DNA of 64,000 bases from Caldilineaceae bacterium (GCA_022827195.1 JAJDTL010000022.1:124001-188000); one strand, 5' to 3'; counted from the stretch's first letter, positions 18,724 through 27,977 are shown. Numbers and translations: made by a program. The notes: generated from the letters alone by a model not told the origin.

Positions 18724-19531
18724 CTACGTATTCCCAGCGCCGCAGCCACTCTATCCAGCGCTGCCGTTTGGCGCTCTTGTGCGGATTTGAAAGCCAGTAC
18801 GGAGAGTGCTGCGGTTCTTTCCATTCGAGGCCCTCGTGGACCCTTCGAACGATGGCCACCATCTCCCGGTTGGCCGTCTCTTCTTCGGGGGTCTTGGGGT
18901 TGCTGTAATACATGATCGAGCACATGCGGCGGTCGCTCGTCCCACCCCAGCTGGCATGCCACAGTCGAAAGTTGAACGCAATCAGGTCGCCGGGCTCCGA
19001 ACTGCACACGTGCGCAGGAAACTCGCTGACGCTGAGCCCGGTCTGTTCTTCCGCCCGCCGATTGGAATCTTTTCTCGGCACGCGGAACAGGTCGTCGTGC
19101 AGGGGGCTCTTGTGGGAGCCTGGAATCACGCGCAGCGCGCCGCTTTCGGCGCCGAGCGGCTGCAGATAGCAGGCAAATTTGACACCCTGCATATTCGGGT
19201 CATGCGTGTCCGGGTGCCACTCGGTGCGGTCGCCGGCGAAGTGATTGCCATTGGAGGCAACGCCGACAACGTCATCCCCAAAGAGCTGCTCTGCCACCCC
19301 GCAGATGCGCGGGTCCTCCAACAATCCGGCCAGGAATGGGGTATCCGGCCCCATGTTGGGCCAGTTCAACTGCCTGCGATTGCCCACCGGTGAATCCATC
19401 TGGTCCCGCGTTCTGTTCAACCCCTTTTCATATTCGGCGTTGATGACCTCAAGCTCCTCCGCGTTGAGCACACCGCGCAGGTGCAGGAATCCGAATGTTT
19501 CCCAGTGAGTGACTTGCTGCTGCGTAAGCAT
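18701..19531 (-). CDS. PhyH family Fe(II)/2-oxoglutarate oxygenase
   Basis: This 276-residue protein has H106 and D108 in EWHPDTHD and distal H192 in LWHASWGG, with R201 or R202 nearby. It starts MLTQQQVTHWETFGFLHLR, very like the PhyH at 1-722, and shares the WHP and GGxxxRR pattern with it, so these two form a subgroup. It follows glycosidase copy B and overlaps the P450 start. Substrate unknown; family membership is clear. Confidence 0.92.
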   Translation of the reverse strand: MLTQQQVTHWETFGFLHLRGVLNAEELEVINAEYEKGLNRTRDQMDSPVGNRRQLNWPNMGPDTPFLAGLLEDPRICGVAEQLFGDDVVGVASNGNHFAGDRTEWHPDTHDPNMQGVKFACYLQPLGAESGALRVIPGSHKSPLHDDLFRVPRKDSNRRAEEQTGLSVSEFPAHVCSSEPGDLIAFNFRLWHASWGGTSDRRMCSIMYYSNPKTPEEETANREMVAIVRRVHEGLEWKEPQHSPYWLSNPHKSAKRQRWIEWLRRWEYVDADRVSR

Positions 19532-19583
19532 GAGTACCTCGCTTTTCGCTTAAATGGTTTCCTTGAGGCAACCGCGGCGCGTC

Positions 19584-21239
19584 TCAGGCAGCCGCGTAGG
19601 GATTGTGTTCGTCCATGACGAGGCCGCCGATGCTGTACAGGGGCACTACCCGATACGAAGGCCACTCGTCGGGCGCCCAGCCGGCCAGTTCATCCTTGTG
19701 GCCCAGGCGCCGCACCATGCTCCACTCGTCTTTGAAGCCCACCCGGTAGGCGGAGCTGGCATCCCAGAACGCCAGTCCGTCCACACCTTGCGCGTAGAAA
19801 TCAAGGGCCTTTTGGCGGAACTCGGCCGGCGACTGGCGGCGCGGCATGACCTCGGGATACAGTTTACACTGCGTACCGCTCGTCATCCTGACATAGGCGG
19901 GAATGTCCATGTCCATGACGTTGTGCAGGGGGTAAGGGATGATGAAATCCACCAGCCCCTCCTGCGCCCAGGTGGCCGCGTCGAGTCCGTGCGCCATGTT
20001 GAGCGCCTCATCGTTGAGCACGTAAGCCGAGAGTTGCACGGTGCGGCCCTGCTGCTCGCCGACCTGGTTCAACTCGCGGCGCAGCGCGCGCATGAAGTCG
20101 GTCATGACGCCGGCCTTGAAGCGCAGCCAGGTGGGGTCGTCCTCGGGCAGGTCGCGCGGGTCCTGGCCGTGTTGCTGCTGGAAGCCGTCGATCATGGGCT
20201 GCTCGTAGAGGAGGCAGGGGAGGCCGCGCACGAAGCCGAGGTTGATGCCGTCGGCGCCGCGTTCGGCGACCTCGCGGAAGAGGGCGAGGAGGAAGTTGCG
20301 CACGCCTTCAAAGGCGTAGCTCATGCGGGTGACGGGCCGGCCGGAGCGGCTGACGCAGCGCCACTGCGGATGCTGATAGTAGAATCTGCTTTCGAAGCCG
20401 TGGTTGGGTGGGTAGACCCAGCCGCCGACCAGGTACATGCCGTGCAGTTCGAGGCCGAAGCTGTGGGCGTACTCGATCACCGTCGTGAGCGGGTCGGTGC
20501 CCTGCGCTTTGAGGACGCGAAAGCCTTCAACCCAGCTGAACAAAAACTCTTCCACGAAGTCCCATTCCTCACGCAGCGCAGTCTCGCCGACGCTGGAAAA
20601 GAAGTAGGTCTCGCTGCCGCTGCCGATGCACCACAGCAGCTTCTGGAAGTCCGAGTCGCGGAAATGCTCCAGCTCTCCCCGCATCCCTTCCAATGACCTG
20701 GGTTCGAGGTGGGCGGCGTCGTTGTACGCTATCAGCCGCTTGGTATCGGTGCGGGCCTGGTCCTCCTGTATAGCGGCTACGTCGGCATCGCTGAGCGGTT
20801 CCAGTTTGACGTAGGCGAGCCCGGCCCGGCGCCCCCCGACCTGGCTGACGATCAGCTCGCGTCCCGTCAGATCGGCGTGTATCCAGAACGCCTCGCGCAG
20901 CGTGGCAAAGCCCGAATGCCATTCGGAATTGGTAGGCGTGGGCCTGTCTGTGAAAACAGGTGTGTAACAAGGTGCGCCGCTGAGTTTGACCCGCACGACG
21001 CTGTCCTCCCAGTCCGTCCAGACGCCCAAATGGATGGCATGCCAGCCTTGCGCGTGCAGCGGCAGAACCAGGGTCGGCGCGGAACACTCGGAATCGGCAA
21101 CCAGCATCGTGCCCGACACGCCCTCGGCCTCGTAGGGGATGGTCTGCCAGTGGTTCTGCCTGGGCGTGGGCGATAGAGCCGCGCCGGGGCGGGCGCGGCC
21201 GAGGTCGGAAATGTAGATGGCAGGACGTTCTGCAGCCAT
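19584..21239 (-). CDS. GHL10-like TIM-barrel protein, copy B
   Basis: The 551-residue paralogue of the 14763-16430 product keeps the same order: beta-rich N-terminal third, then the TIM-barrel with MYLVGGWVYPPNHGFESRF and ERGADGINLGFVRGLP. It lies directly after the DppC permease gene, with a 99-bp gap that holds a weak inverted repeat (TTCAGGA/TCCTGAA at 21270-21305). Like copy A it is followed by a PhyH gene, so a glycosidase-PhyH pair appears twice in this row. Glycosidase activity is inferred only from fold-like motifs. Confidence 0.65.
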   Translation of the reverse strand: MAAERPAIYISDLGRARPGAALSPTPRQNHWQTIPYEAEGVSGTMLVADSECSAPTLVLPLHAQGWHAIHLGVWTDWEDSVVRVKLSGAPCYTPVFTDRPTPTNSEWHSGFATLREAFWIHADLTGRELIVSQVGGRRAGLAYVKLEPLSDADVAAIQEDQARTDTKRLIAYNDAAHLEPRSLEGMRGELEHFRDSDFQKLLWCIGSGSETYFFSSVGETALREEWDFVEEFLFSWVEGFRVLKAQGTDPLTTVIEYAHSFGLELHGMYLVGGWVYPPNHGFESRFYYQHPQWRCVSRSGRPVTRMSYAFEGVRNFLLALFREVAERGADGINLGFVRGLPCLLYEQPMIDGFQQQHGQDPRDLPEDDPTWLRFKAGVMTDFMRALRRELNQVGEQQGRTVQLSAYVLNDEALNMAHGLDAATWAQEGLVDFIIPYPLHNVMDMDIPAYVRMTSGTQCKLYPEVMPRRQSPAEFRQKALDFYAQGVDGLAFWDASSAYRVGFKDEWSMVRRLGHKDELAGWAPDEWPSYRVVPLYSIGGLVMDEHNPYAAA

Positions 21240-21338
21240 GGCGGAATCCTATGTTGGCAGGCGGCGGCGTTCAGGAGTCAACGGTGAATGAGCTTACTTC
21301 CTGAAACTCTTTGATAACTGCTCAATGGCGTAGTGTCT

Positions 21339-22244
21339 TCAGGACAGGATCGTGCGCGGGTCGAGGGCATCGCGCAGACCGTCACCCATAAAGTTGATGG
21401 CCATCACCGTCAGCAGGACGGCCACGCCGGGCGGAATCCACACCCACCAGTAGCGTTCCAACACGGTCAGTGAATGTGCCGCGTTCAGCATAACGCCCCA
21501 CGACGGCGTGGGCGGTTTCACGCCGAGCCCCAGAAAAGAGAGCCCGGCCTCAGTCAGAATTGCGGCTGCGATTCCAAAGGTGGCCGCCACCATCAGCGGG
21601 GCCAATACATTGGGCAGCACGTGCCGCGCCATGATCATACGGTCGGGCACGCCCAGACAGCGGGCCGCCATGACAAAGTCCCACTCGCGCACCGAGAGGA
21701 TCTGTCCGCGCACGAGCCGCGCCATGCCTGTCCATCCAAGCAGTCCGATGACCAACATTACGTTCCAGATGCTCGGTTCGAAGACGGAGACGACGGTCAT
21801 GATCAGGATCAGACCGGGGAATACCATCATAATGTCGGTGAAGCGCATGATGATCATGTCGACGGAGCCGCCGAAGTAGCCGGACAGCGTTCCCAGGACG
21901 AGGGAAATCGCCACGGCGATCGACATCGATACGATGCCCACCGATAGTGAGACCCGGCTGCCGTAGACGAGCCGCGCCCAGATGTCGCGACCCAACTGAT
22001 CGCCGCCGAGGAGAAATTCCCAGCTCGGCGAGCCCCACGAGTTTCTTCCAGGGTGGATCTCGATCGGATCGCGCCCTCCCGTCACCAGCGGGGCGGCTAT
22101 GGCGGCCAGGCAGATGACAATGAGGTAGGTGAGACCCAGCATGGCCAGCCGGTGGCGCTTAAAGCGCCGCCACGCGCGGGCGCGGGGAGACTCGATAGAC
22201 TGCTCCGCAATTTCCAGTTGCCCCGCTGCCGTTCGTTCTGCCAT
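21339..22244 (-). CDS. Peptide/nickel-type ABC transporter permease, DppC/OppC family
   Basis: The 301-residue inner-membrane protein has the OppC-type N-terminal region, a binding-protein-dependent transport domain with the EAA loop FVMAARCLGVPDRMIMARHV followed by LPN, and the family ending GDGLRDALDPR. It pairs with DppB at 22257-23219 (12-bp spacing). In such clusters the imported compounds are oligopeptides, but glycoside-importing members exist and the neighbouring genes here favour a glycoside. ATPase genes DppD/DppF are absent. A broken relative lies at 52830-53222. Confidence 0.94.
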   Translation of the reverse strand: MAERTAAGQLEIAEQSIESPRARAWRRFKRHRLAMLGLTYLIVICLAAIAAPLVTGGRDPIEIHPGRNSWGSPSWEFLLGGDQLGRDIWARLVYGSRVSLSVGIVSMSIAVAISLVLGTLSGYFGGSVDMIIMRFTDIMMVFPGLILIMTVVSVFEPSIWNVMLVIGLLGWTGMARLVRGQILSVREWDFVMAARCLGVPDRMIMARHVLPNVLAPLMVAATFGIAAAILTEAGLSFLGLGVKPPTPSWGVMLNAAHSLTVLERYWWVWIPPGVAVLLTVMAINFMGDGLRDALDPRTILS

Positions 22245-22256
22245 GCGTCTACCTCG

Positions 22257-23219
22257 CTACTCGTAGCGTATGCGTGGATCAGCGACGCCGTAGGCAATGT
22301 CCGCGATCAGATTGGCGAGCAGGACCGCGACGGCAGTCACCAGCACGCCTCCCATGACCAGTGGATAGTCCCGCTGTCGCGTGGCATCGACCATGATCGA
22401 CCCGATTCCAGGATAGTTGAAGACCACTTCGATGAGCAGAGAGCCGCCAAGCAGACCGGGCAATCGCAGTCCCAACACGGTAATCAACGGCAGCAGGGCA
22501 TTGCGGAAAGCATGGCGCCCGATCACGACTCGCTCCATCAGCCCCTTGGAACGGGCCGTCGTCACGTAGTCCTGGCTCAACACCTCCAGCATGCCCGCGC
22601 GCGTGAAGCGAAGCAGGCTGCCCAGCCCCTCATAGGTCAGGGCAGCCACCGGCAGGATCATGTGTTCCAGGCGATTGAGGACGGTCGGCTCAACGCCGGG
22701 CGGGGAAATGCCGCCCGTGGGCAAAATGCCCAGGCCCAATGAGACGAAATAGATCAGCAGTAGCCCGAGAAAGAACCCGGGCATCGACGCGCCGGCGAAG
22801 GCGAAGGCGGTCAGCGCATAGTCGAGCGCCGAATAGGGCCGCAGGGCCGAGAGTATGCCCAGCACAATGCCGCCCAACGACGACAACACCATCGACAAGG
22901 CGATCAGGGTGATGGTATTGCCGATACCTCTGACCATGGTTTCACGCACAGAAAGTCCTGTCCGCACCGAAAAGCCCAGGTTGCCGCGTGCGGCCTGACC
23001 CAGCCACAGCGCGTAGCGGACCGGAATCGGCTTGTCGAGGCCGAGGCGCGCCCGCGCCTTTTGCAGGTCTTCGGCGCTCCATTCGTGCGCTTCCATCGGA
23101 TTGATCATGGCCGAGACCGGGTCGCCGGGCGCGAGCGCGTAGATCGTGTAGTTGATAATGGTGATCCCGAGCAGCAGAGGGATTACCAGCGACAGGCGGC
23201 GTATGATATAGGGTGACAT
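22257..23219 (-). CDS. Peptide/nickel-type ABC transporter permease, DppB/OppB family
   Basis: This 320-residue inner-membrane permease shows the DppB hallmarks: an N-terminal IIRRLSLVIPLLLGITIINY segment, APGDP in the first periplasmic loop, and the EAA-type loop YVTTARSKGLMERVVIGRHA followed by RNALLP. The C-terminus ends in DPRIRYE, typical of the family. It lies between the binding protein and DppC genes and is complete. Confidence 0.95.
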   Translation of the reverse strand: MSPYIIRRLSLVIPLLLGITIINYTIYALAPGDPVSAMINPMEAHEWSAEDLQKARARLGLDKPIPVRYALWLGQAARGNLGFSVRTGLSVRETMVRGIGNTITLIALSMVLSSLGGIVLGILSALRPYSALDYALTAFAFAGASMPGFFLGLLLIYFVSLGLGILPTGGISPPGVEPTVLNRLEHMILPVAALTYEGLGSLLRFTRAGMLEVLSQDYVTTARSKGLMERVVIGRHAFRNALLPLITVLGLRLPGLLGGSLLIEVVFNYPGIGSIMVDATRQRDYPLVMGGVLVTAVAVLLANLIADIAYGVADPRIRYE

Positions 23220-23275
23220 GAATCCGTGTTTGAGTTCGGTCGGCGCTTCGGGAATGGCCCATCCAGAGGCGCCGG

Positions 23276-23317
23276 TGCGATGCCGTCAATGCGATGCTGT
23301 CGATGCGATGCCGGCGG
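23276..23317. repeat. Three tandem 14-bp repeats
   Basis: TGCGATGCCGTCAA, TGCGATGCTGTCGA and TGCGATGCCGGCGG follow each other in the gap between the binding protein and DppB, with the first eight bases TGCGATGC invariant. No role is evident. Confidence 0.6.
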
Positions 23318-23384
23318 TGCGCCGCCTGTCCCGCGACGGCTTATACTCGCGAGACAGGCCGGCGTAACCGGTTCCGTGATTCAA

Positions 23385-23412
23385 CTTGCCGGGAAAAAGG
23401 GTTCCCCGGCAA
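23385..23412 (-). terminator. Hairpin after family 5 binding-protein gene
   Basis: TTGCCGGG and CCCGGCAA form an 8-bp stem seven bases after the binding-protein stop codon, with a loop of about 11 bases. It is the counterpart of the stronger hairpins after the sugar-binding proteins. Confidence 0.65.
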
Positions 23413-23418
23413 AACTGT

Positions 23419-25119
23419 CTAACTCGCCTCGTCGGCGACCCAGACCTTCTCCATGCCCCAGTAGTTCCTGGTCATCAGGGCGTAGACAGGCTGGAAGTCC
23501 TCGTCGCCATGCACGCGCTTGTTGATGGCGTAGACCTGGGCCTGGCGAATGTGGTAGGCGATGGGCAGTTCTTCGGCCGCAATCTCCTGCAGCTGCCAGA
23601 CTATCTGCTGGAACTCCTCGCCTTCGGCCAGGAGCGCCCTGTCGATCAGTTCCACTGCTTCGGGGTAGGCGGCGCCGAGCCAGTTCTCGTTGTCGAACCG
23701 CGAGCGGATCTGATTGGCGCTGATGCCGTAGCCGAAGGAGGTGGGCATGATATCCCAGTCGTGTGTCTCTTCCAGCGTTGAGGCATATTCGGCGCCGACC
23801 GGATGCGGCTCGGCCTCAACACCGATCTCCTTCCAGTAGCCGATCATGAAGGAGAACCAGGTCTCGATGAAGGGGCTGAGATCATCCCACAGGAGACGCA
23901 GCGTCTGGCTGGAGTCCCAGCCCGCTTCGGCCAGCAGCTCCCTGGCCTTGTCCGGGTCGTAGGGGTAATCTCTGATGTTGGGGCTGACACCGGCTTCGCC
24001 AAAGTAGAAAGCGGCCTCGGGCACGTCGCCCAGATCGTACCAGACGGTCTGGAGGAACTGCTCCCGGTCCAGCCCGTACATCAGGGCCTGGCGCACGCGC
24101 TTGTCCTGCAGGTATGGCTGGTGCTGGTTGAAGGCGACGCCGATGGTGGCCGTGCCCGAGGGGAATTGGAAGCGCAGATGCGGCATGTCCTTCATGCGCT
24201 CGAACTCGCTCGAAGGAAGACGGCCGACGAGCACTTCACCCGCTTCAAGACCCGCAGCCAGGGCCTGGTTGTCGATAAACGGCAGATAGACCAGCTTGTC
24301 CAGCAGCGGTGCGCCTCTGAAGTAGTCGGGGTTCGGGTCGTACTCGACGACCTCGTTGTGCAGATACTTGCTCAGTTTGAACGGCCCAAGGCCGACGCCC
24401 GTCTCCAGGCCCCATTCCGTCTTGCACAGCCCGACATCCGGCCCCGCGCCGCCATAGGTGTCTTCCGGAACCTCGCCCAGGATGTGTTCCGGAATTATCG
24501 TCGGCACCGCAATGGACAGGAGGAAGCTGTCGCGGAAGGGCTGGGTCATCTCGATGCTGACCGTATAGTCGTCGGACGCGCTGACGCCGCTGATGCTCTC
24601 AGCCTCGCCGGCCTTGAACTCGTCCATGCCGACGATCAGCCCCTTGATGTCGCCGTAGCCATAGTTCTGGCCGCTCTCAGGGTGCCCCATGGCGCGCAGG
24701 GTGAAGAGCACATCGTTAGCGGTGAAGGGCGCGCCATCGTGCCAGGTGACGCCCTCGCGCAGCTTGAAGGTAATCGTGCTGCCTTCAAATTCCCAGCTTT
24801 CGGCCAGGTCCGGAATGACGCCGCTGAGCGTTGAGTTGACGCGCACCAGCCCGGCGGACAGGAAGCGCCGCAGGTATACGTCGCTGCTGCCGCCGTAGTA
24901 GGCGATGGGGCAGAGATTCGATTCGGTTCGCTGCCCGTAGCCCCAGACAAGCGTGCCGCCACTCTCCATCATTGGCTCCGCTTCGGCCGGTGCTTCAGCA
25001 GGTGCTTCCGGCGCGGCCGGCGCCGCGGCCGGCGCACAGTGTGCGGCCAGCAGGCCGGAGCTTATGACTGCCGTTGTGCGAAGAAAATCACGCCGATTCA
25101 TTCCCTTTCTTACGGACAT
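23419..25119 (-). CDS. ABC transporter substrate-binding protein, family 5, Tat lipoprotein
   Basis: The 566-residue exported protein has a twin-arginine motif (NRRDFLR) and lipobox cysteine C28 (LLAAHC), then an Ala/Pro/Glu linker. The mature part is a SBP_bac_5 (OppA/DppA-like) protein: GVTWHDGAPFTANDVLFTL, the family signature, lies around residue 115. ATG at 25119 is chosen over an upstream GTG because of the AGGGTGA site. It heads the peptide-type importer and probably the whole row of genes down to 13131. The ligand could be an oligosaccharide or a peptide. Confidence 0.93.
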   Translation of the reverse strand: MSVRKGMNRRDFLRTTAVISSGLLAAHCAPAAAPAAPEAPAEAPAEAEPMMESGGTLVWGYGQRTESNLCPIAYYGGSSDVYLRRFLSAGLVRVNSTLSGVIPDLAESWEFEGSTITFKLREGVTWHDGAPFTANDVLFTLRAMGHPESGQNYGYGDIKGLIVGMDEFKAGEAESISGVSASDDYTVSIEMTQPFRDSFLLSIAVPTIIPEHILGEVPEDTYGGAGPDVGLCKTEWGLETGVGLGPFKLSKYLHNEVVEYDPNPDYFRGAPLLDKLVYLPFIDNQALAAGLEAGEVLVGRLPSSEFERMKDMPHLRFQFPSGTATIGVAFNQHQPYLQDKRVRQALMYGLDREQFLQTVWYDLGDVPEAAFYFGEAGVSPNIRDYPYDPDKARELLAEAGWDSSQTLRLLWDDLSPFIETWFSFMIGYWKEIGVEAEPHPVGAEYASTLEETHDWDIMPTSFGYGISANQIRSRFDNENWLGAAYPEAVELIDRALLAEGEEFQQIVWQLQEIAAEELPIAYHIRQAQVYAINKRVHGDEDFQPVYALMTRNYWGMEKVWVADEAS

Positions 25120-25503
25120 TTCGCTCACCCTGGTTTTAGCAACCTGCCGGTCGGGGAAGATTGCTAAGGCTGCCTTTCGTCAGCCTGTTTGGGCCGGTCT
25201 ATTACCAGCCGATGACCTCCGGTGAACAGCATCGAGACATGATCGACCTCTTATTCCTCCTTTCAGAACTCGGAGAGTCTGCCAAGAGGGACCCCAAGTT
25301 CCCATACGTCAACCCAATACCCGGGCGACACACTGTTCAGACCCGCTGATGGGGGAAGGTGCGATGCAAGGAAGCGCGGCGATCAGGGCATTGAGGCGTA
25401 AATTTCGATTGGTCAGTGCGCAATATGGCGAATCGCTTCCTTTTGCTGCAGGTCCTCATCTGTTCTGCCTAGAATTGTGCTCCCGGCCACGTTGCCTCTG
25501 GCG
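25120..25503. other. 384-bp leader region, no clear gene
   Basis: The gap before the family 5 binding-protein gene holds a possible 12-codon leader frame on the minus strand (25202-25240, start ATG with AAGAGG upstream, product MSRCCSPEVIGW). A TTGACG hexamer near 25302 lacks a matching -10 box. No terminator of the upstream aminotransferase gene was recognised. Nothing else is evident. Confidence 0.35.
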
Positions 25504-26901
25504 TCACGCAGGTTGATCTTTCAACTCGAGAAAACAGCCGCGGATTACGCCTATCGCCTCCAAAACAGCCTCCGGTTCGATGTTTAGCGGCGGCGAAATT
25601 TTGAGAAAGCCGCGACCGGTAACAAACATCAGTACCCCGCGCCTGACGGCTTCATGTACGATGGCATCGGCCAGTGCGGTGTCCGGCTTGCCGCTCTCAG
25701 GGCGGGTAAAGTGGACGGAGATGAAGAGGCCGCGCCCATGAACTGAGAGCATGTGCTGCGGGAACTCCTGTTGGAGTTGCTTGACCTCCTCCAATACCAA
25801 GCGACCGGTCCGGTCCGACGCCTCGACCAGGTTTTCATCCTCGATTACTGCCAGGTTCGCCAGCGCGGCCGCCGCGCACAAAGGATTGCCGCCGTGCGTG
25901 CTGGACATATCACCGGGGGCCGGTTGGTCCATCAGGCTGCGCGGACCGAGGACCGCCGAAACCGGCAGGCTGGAACTCAGGCCTTTGCCCAGCGTGATCA
26001 GGTCGGGGACGATTCCGACATGCTCGAAGGCAAAGAAACGGCCCGACCGTCCACATCCGGACTGCACCTCGTCGAAGCAGACCAGAATGTCGTTTTCCCT
26101 GGCCCACGCTGAGAGCGCAGACGCGTATGCGGCAGGCATGGGATAGGTCGCCCAGCCCGGAACCGGTTCGACGATGATGCCTGCGATATCTTCGGGCCTT
26201 ATGTCGCGCTGCGCCAGTTCGTCGATGCACCTGTCAAAGCAGGACTCGTCGCACGGAGTGTCGCGGCTGCAGCCCCAAGGGCAGAGCGGGCCGAGGGGAA
26301 ACGGGATCTGGAAATGCTTGACCCGCTCGCGCTGAATCCAATCGGTCGGCTGGCTTGTGCCGGAGCTGAGGCCGGCGCCGAGCGTGCGGCCATGGTAGCA
26401 ACCCTCGAAACTCAGGATACCTACTTTGTCCGGCGAGATGCGCTGGCCATGGCGCCGCATCAGCATGATGGCGCACTCGTTCGCCTCGGTGCCGGAGCTG
26501 AAGAGGATGGCTTTTGCATCGGGCAACGGCGCCAGCGACGCCAGCTTTTCGAGTAGCAGGAGCCGCTCCTTGGAGGGGAAGGAGTATGTCGCCAGCAGGG
26601 GCTTGTCGGCGGCGCGGTGGATCGCGGCGCGGATGCTGGGGTGTGCGTGACCGGTGTTGGCCACGACGATTCCGCTGGTCAGGTCGATCCACTGATTTCC
26701 AAAGGGGTCGCGAACGAGGAATCCCTCAGCTTCGTGCCATAGGATGGGCGGCATTCCACTGGTGGAAACCGGCTCCGCGGCGCGCAGGCGCTCGATCAGC
26801 GGCACCGATGCAGGAACAGGGAGCGGCGTAACGATCTTTCTCCAGCAACTTTGCACTGGGGAAGTCGGCTGCGGCTGTAGCTCCTTTATCGCCATCGCCA
26901 T
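25504..26901 (-). CDS. Class III PLP-dependent aminotransferase
   Basis: The 465-residue enzyme has the fold type I aminotransferase motifs: SSGTEAN at 135-141, the pyridine-nitrogen aspartate D277 in FDEVQSGCGRSG, and the Schiff-base lysine K306 in LGKGLSSSLP. Related enzymes are GABA, acetylornithine and dialkylglycine-type aminotransferases. A region at residues 207-225 contains five cysteines (CPWGCSRDTPCDESCFDRC), more than expected in this family. ATG at 26901 has AGAGGG upstream; a longer TTG frame would begin too close to the predicted transcription start. It appears to be a single-gene unit. Confidence 0.92.
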   Translation of the reverse strand: MAMAIKELQPQPTSPVQSCWRKIVTPLPVPASVPLIERLRAAEPVSTSGMPPILWHEAEGFLVRDPFGNQWIDLTSGIVVANTGHAHPSIRAAIHRAADKPLLATYSFPSKERLLLLEKLASLAPLPDAKAILFSSGTEANECAIMLMRRHGQRISPDKVGILSFEGCYHGRTLGAGLSSGTSQPTDWIQRERVKHFQIPFPLGPLCPWGCSRDTPCDESCFDRCIDELAQRDIRPEDIAGIIVEPVPGWATYPMPAAYASALSAWARENDILVCFDEVQSGCGRSGRFFAFEHVGIVPDLITLGKGLSSSLPVSAVLGPRSLMDQPAPGDMSSTHGGNPLCAAAALANLAVIEDENLVEASDRTGRLVLEEVKQLQQEFPQHMLSVHGRGLFISVHFTRPESGKPDTALADAIVHEAVRRGVLMFVTGRGFLKISPPLNIEPEAVLEAIGVIRGCFLELKDQPA

Positions 26902-26951
26902 GATGCTGACCCTCTGCGGCAAAATAGCCAACTCTAGGGAAAAGCAAATAG

Positions 26952-26980
26952 AGTATAGTTCCTCGACTCGTCTCTGTCAA
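26952..26980 (-). promoter_or_regulatory. Strong sigma-70-type promoter for the aminotransferase
   Basis: TTGACA (26975-26980) and TATACT (26952-26957) on the minus strand are separated by 17 bases, a consensus arrangement. The predicted start of transcription is about 44 bases before the ATG. The -10 side is identical to that of the promoter at 10927-10955 over 17 bases. Confidence 0.85.
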
Positions 26981-27128
26981 TCAGGATTTGCGCCCCGTCC
27001 TTGAAGAGGAACAAGGAAAACCGGACACGGAGAGGACGACGACGACGGAAGTATGAATTTGGGCAGAAGACGACAAACAGTGAGAGCTGGGAGGAGAGCC
27101 AGGCGGCGATTGCGTTGTCGTTTGTCTC

Positions 27129-27977
27129 CTATAGAGGATTTTCAGGGAGAGGATACTGCTCTTCCGGCGAGTCAACCCCGAGCTTCCAAGGCGCCTTGAT
27201 GCCGTACCCCAACTCAGAGCCGCCGCTGATTATCAGTTCGATGCCGGTGATGTAGCTTGCGCCTTCGCCGGCCAGAAAGAGGCAGGCCTGTCCGGCCTCT
27301 TCGATACTGCCGCTGCGTCCCGGCCACTGCCAGCTGTCGACCAGCCTGTCCAACTCTTCAGGGTTCTCTGACTGCGCAACGCCCTGGATGCGGCTGTCGG
27401 AGATGATATTGCCGGGCAGGACGGCGTTCACGCGCACGCCGAAGCGCGCTTCTTCAATCGCCAGCGCCTTCGTGAACGCGCTGATTCCCCCCTTGGTCGC
27501 GCAGTATGTGGTCGCCAACTGTTGACCCATGACCCCGACCAGGCTGCCCATATTAATGATGCTGCCGCGCGTCTTGCGCAGATGCGGCAGCGCGAACTTG
27601 CAGCCGGCGAAGTAACTGACGAGGTTCACCCGCAGCAGCTGTTCGAACTCTTCGATTGTGAACTCGTCGATCGTCCTGTGGGGCGGGTGCGTGCCGGCAT
27701 TGTTGACCAGACAGTCCAGCCGGCCGTACCGTTCTACGGTCCTGTCGACGACCCGCTCGATCTCGTCGGGATTGCTGACATCGCACGCTTCGAAGTGGCA
27801 CTCTCCGGGACCTTGCGCTGTCAGTTCGGCTGCCAGCGCCTCGCCGGCTTCACGGCCGCGGGCGCAGATTACCACCGGCGCGCCGGCCGCACAGAAGACG
27901 CGCGCGCAGCCCTCGCCAATCCCTTTGCTGCCGCCGGTTATCAGGCTGACTTTATCGAAGTCCCTTGTGGCGCTCAT
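27129..27977 (-). CDS. SDR family oxidoreductase
   Basis: This 282-residue classical short-chain dehydrogenase has the cofactor motif TGGSKGIG (residues 14-21), NNAG in the fourth strand and the catalytic YCATK. ATG at 27977 has AAGGTG eight bases before it; a longer GTG frame lacks one. It is the last gene of the long row that begins with the binding protein at 39459 and probably oxidises or reduces a sugar or alcohol hydroxyl. It ends 148 bp before the promoter region of the aminotransferase gene. Confidence 0.93.
   Translation of the reverse strand: MSATRDFDKVSLITGGSKGIGEGCARVFCAAGAPVVICARGREAGEALAAELTAQGPGECHFEACDVSNPDEIERVVDRTVERYGRLDCLVNNAGTHPPHRTIDEFTIEEFEQLLRVNLVSYFAGCKFALPHLRKTRGSIINMGSLVGVMGQQLATTYCATKGGISAFTKALAIEEARFGVRVNAVLPGNIISDSRIQGVAQSENPEELDRLVDSWQWPGRSGSIEEAGQACLFLAGEGASYITGIELIISGGSELGYGIKAPWKLGVDSPEEQYPLPENPL

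Noticed and set aside
25302..25307. TTGACG as -35 box for the family 5 binding-protein gene
   Set aside because: No AT-rich -10 hexamer lies 16 to 18 bases downstream.
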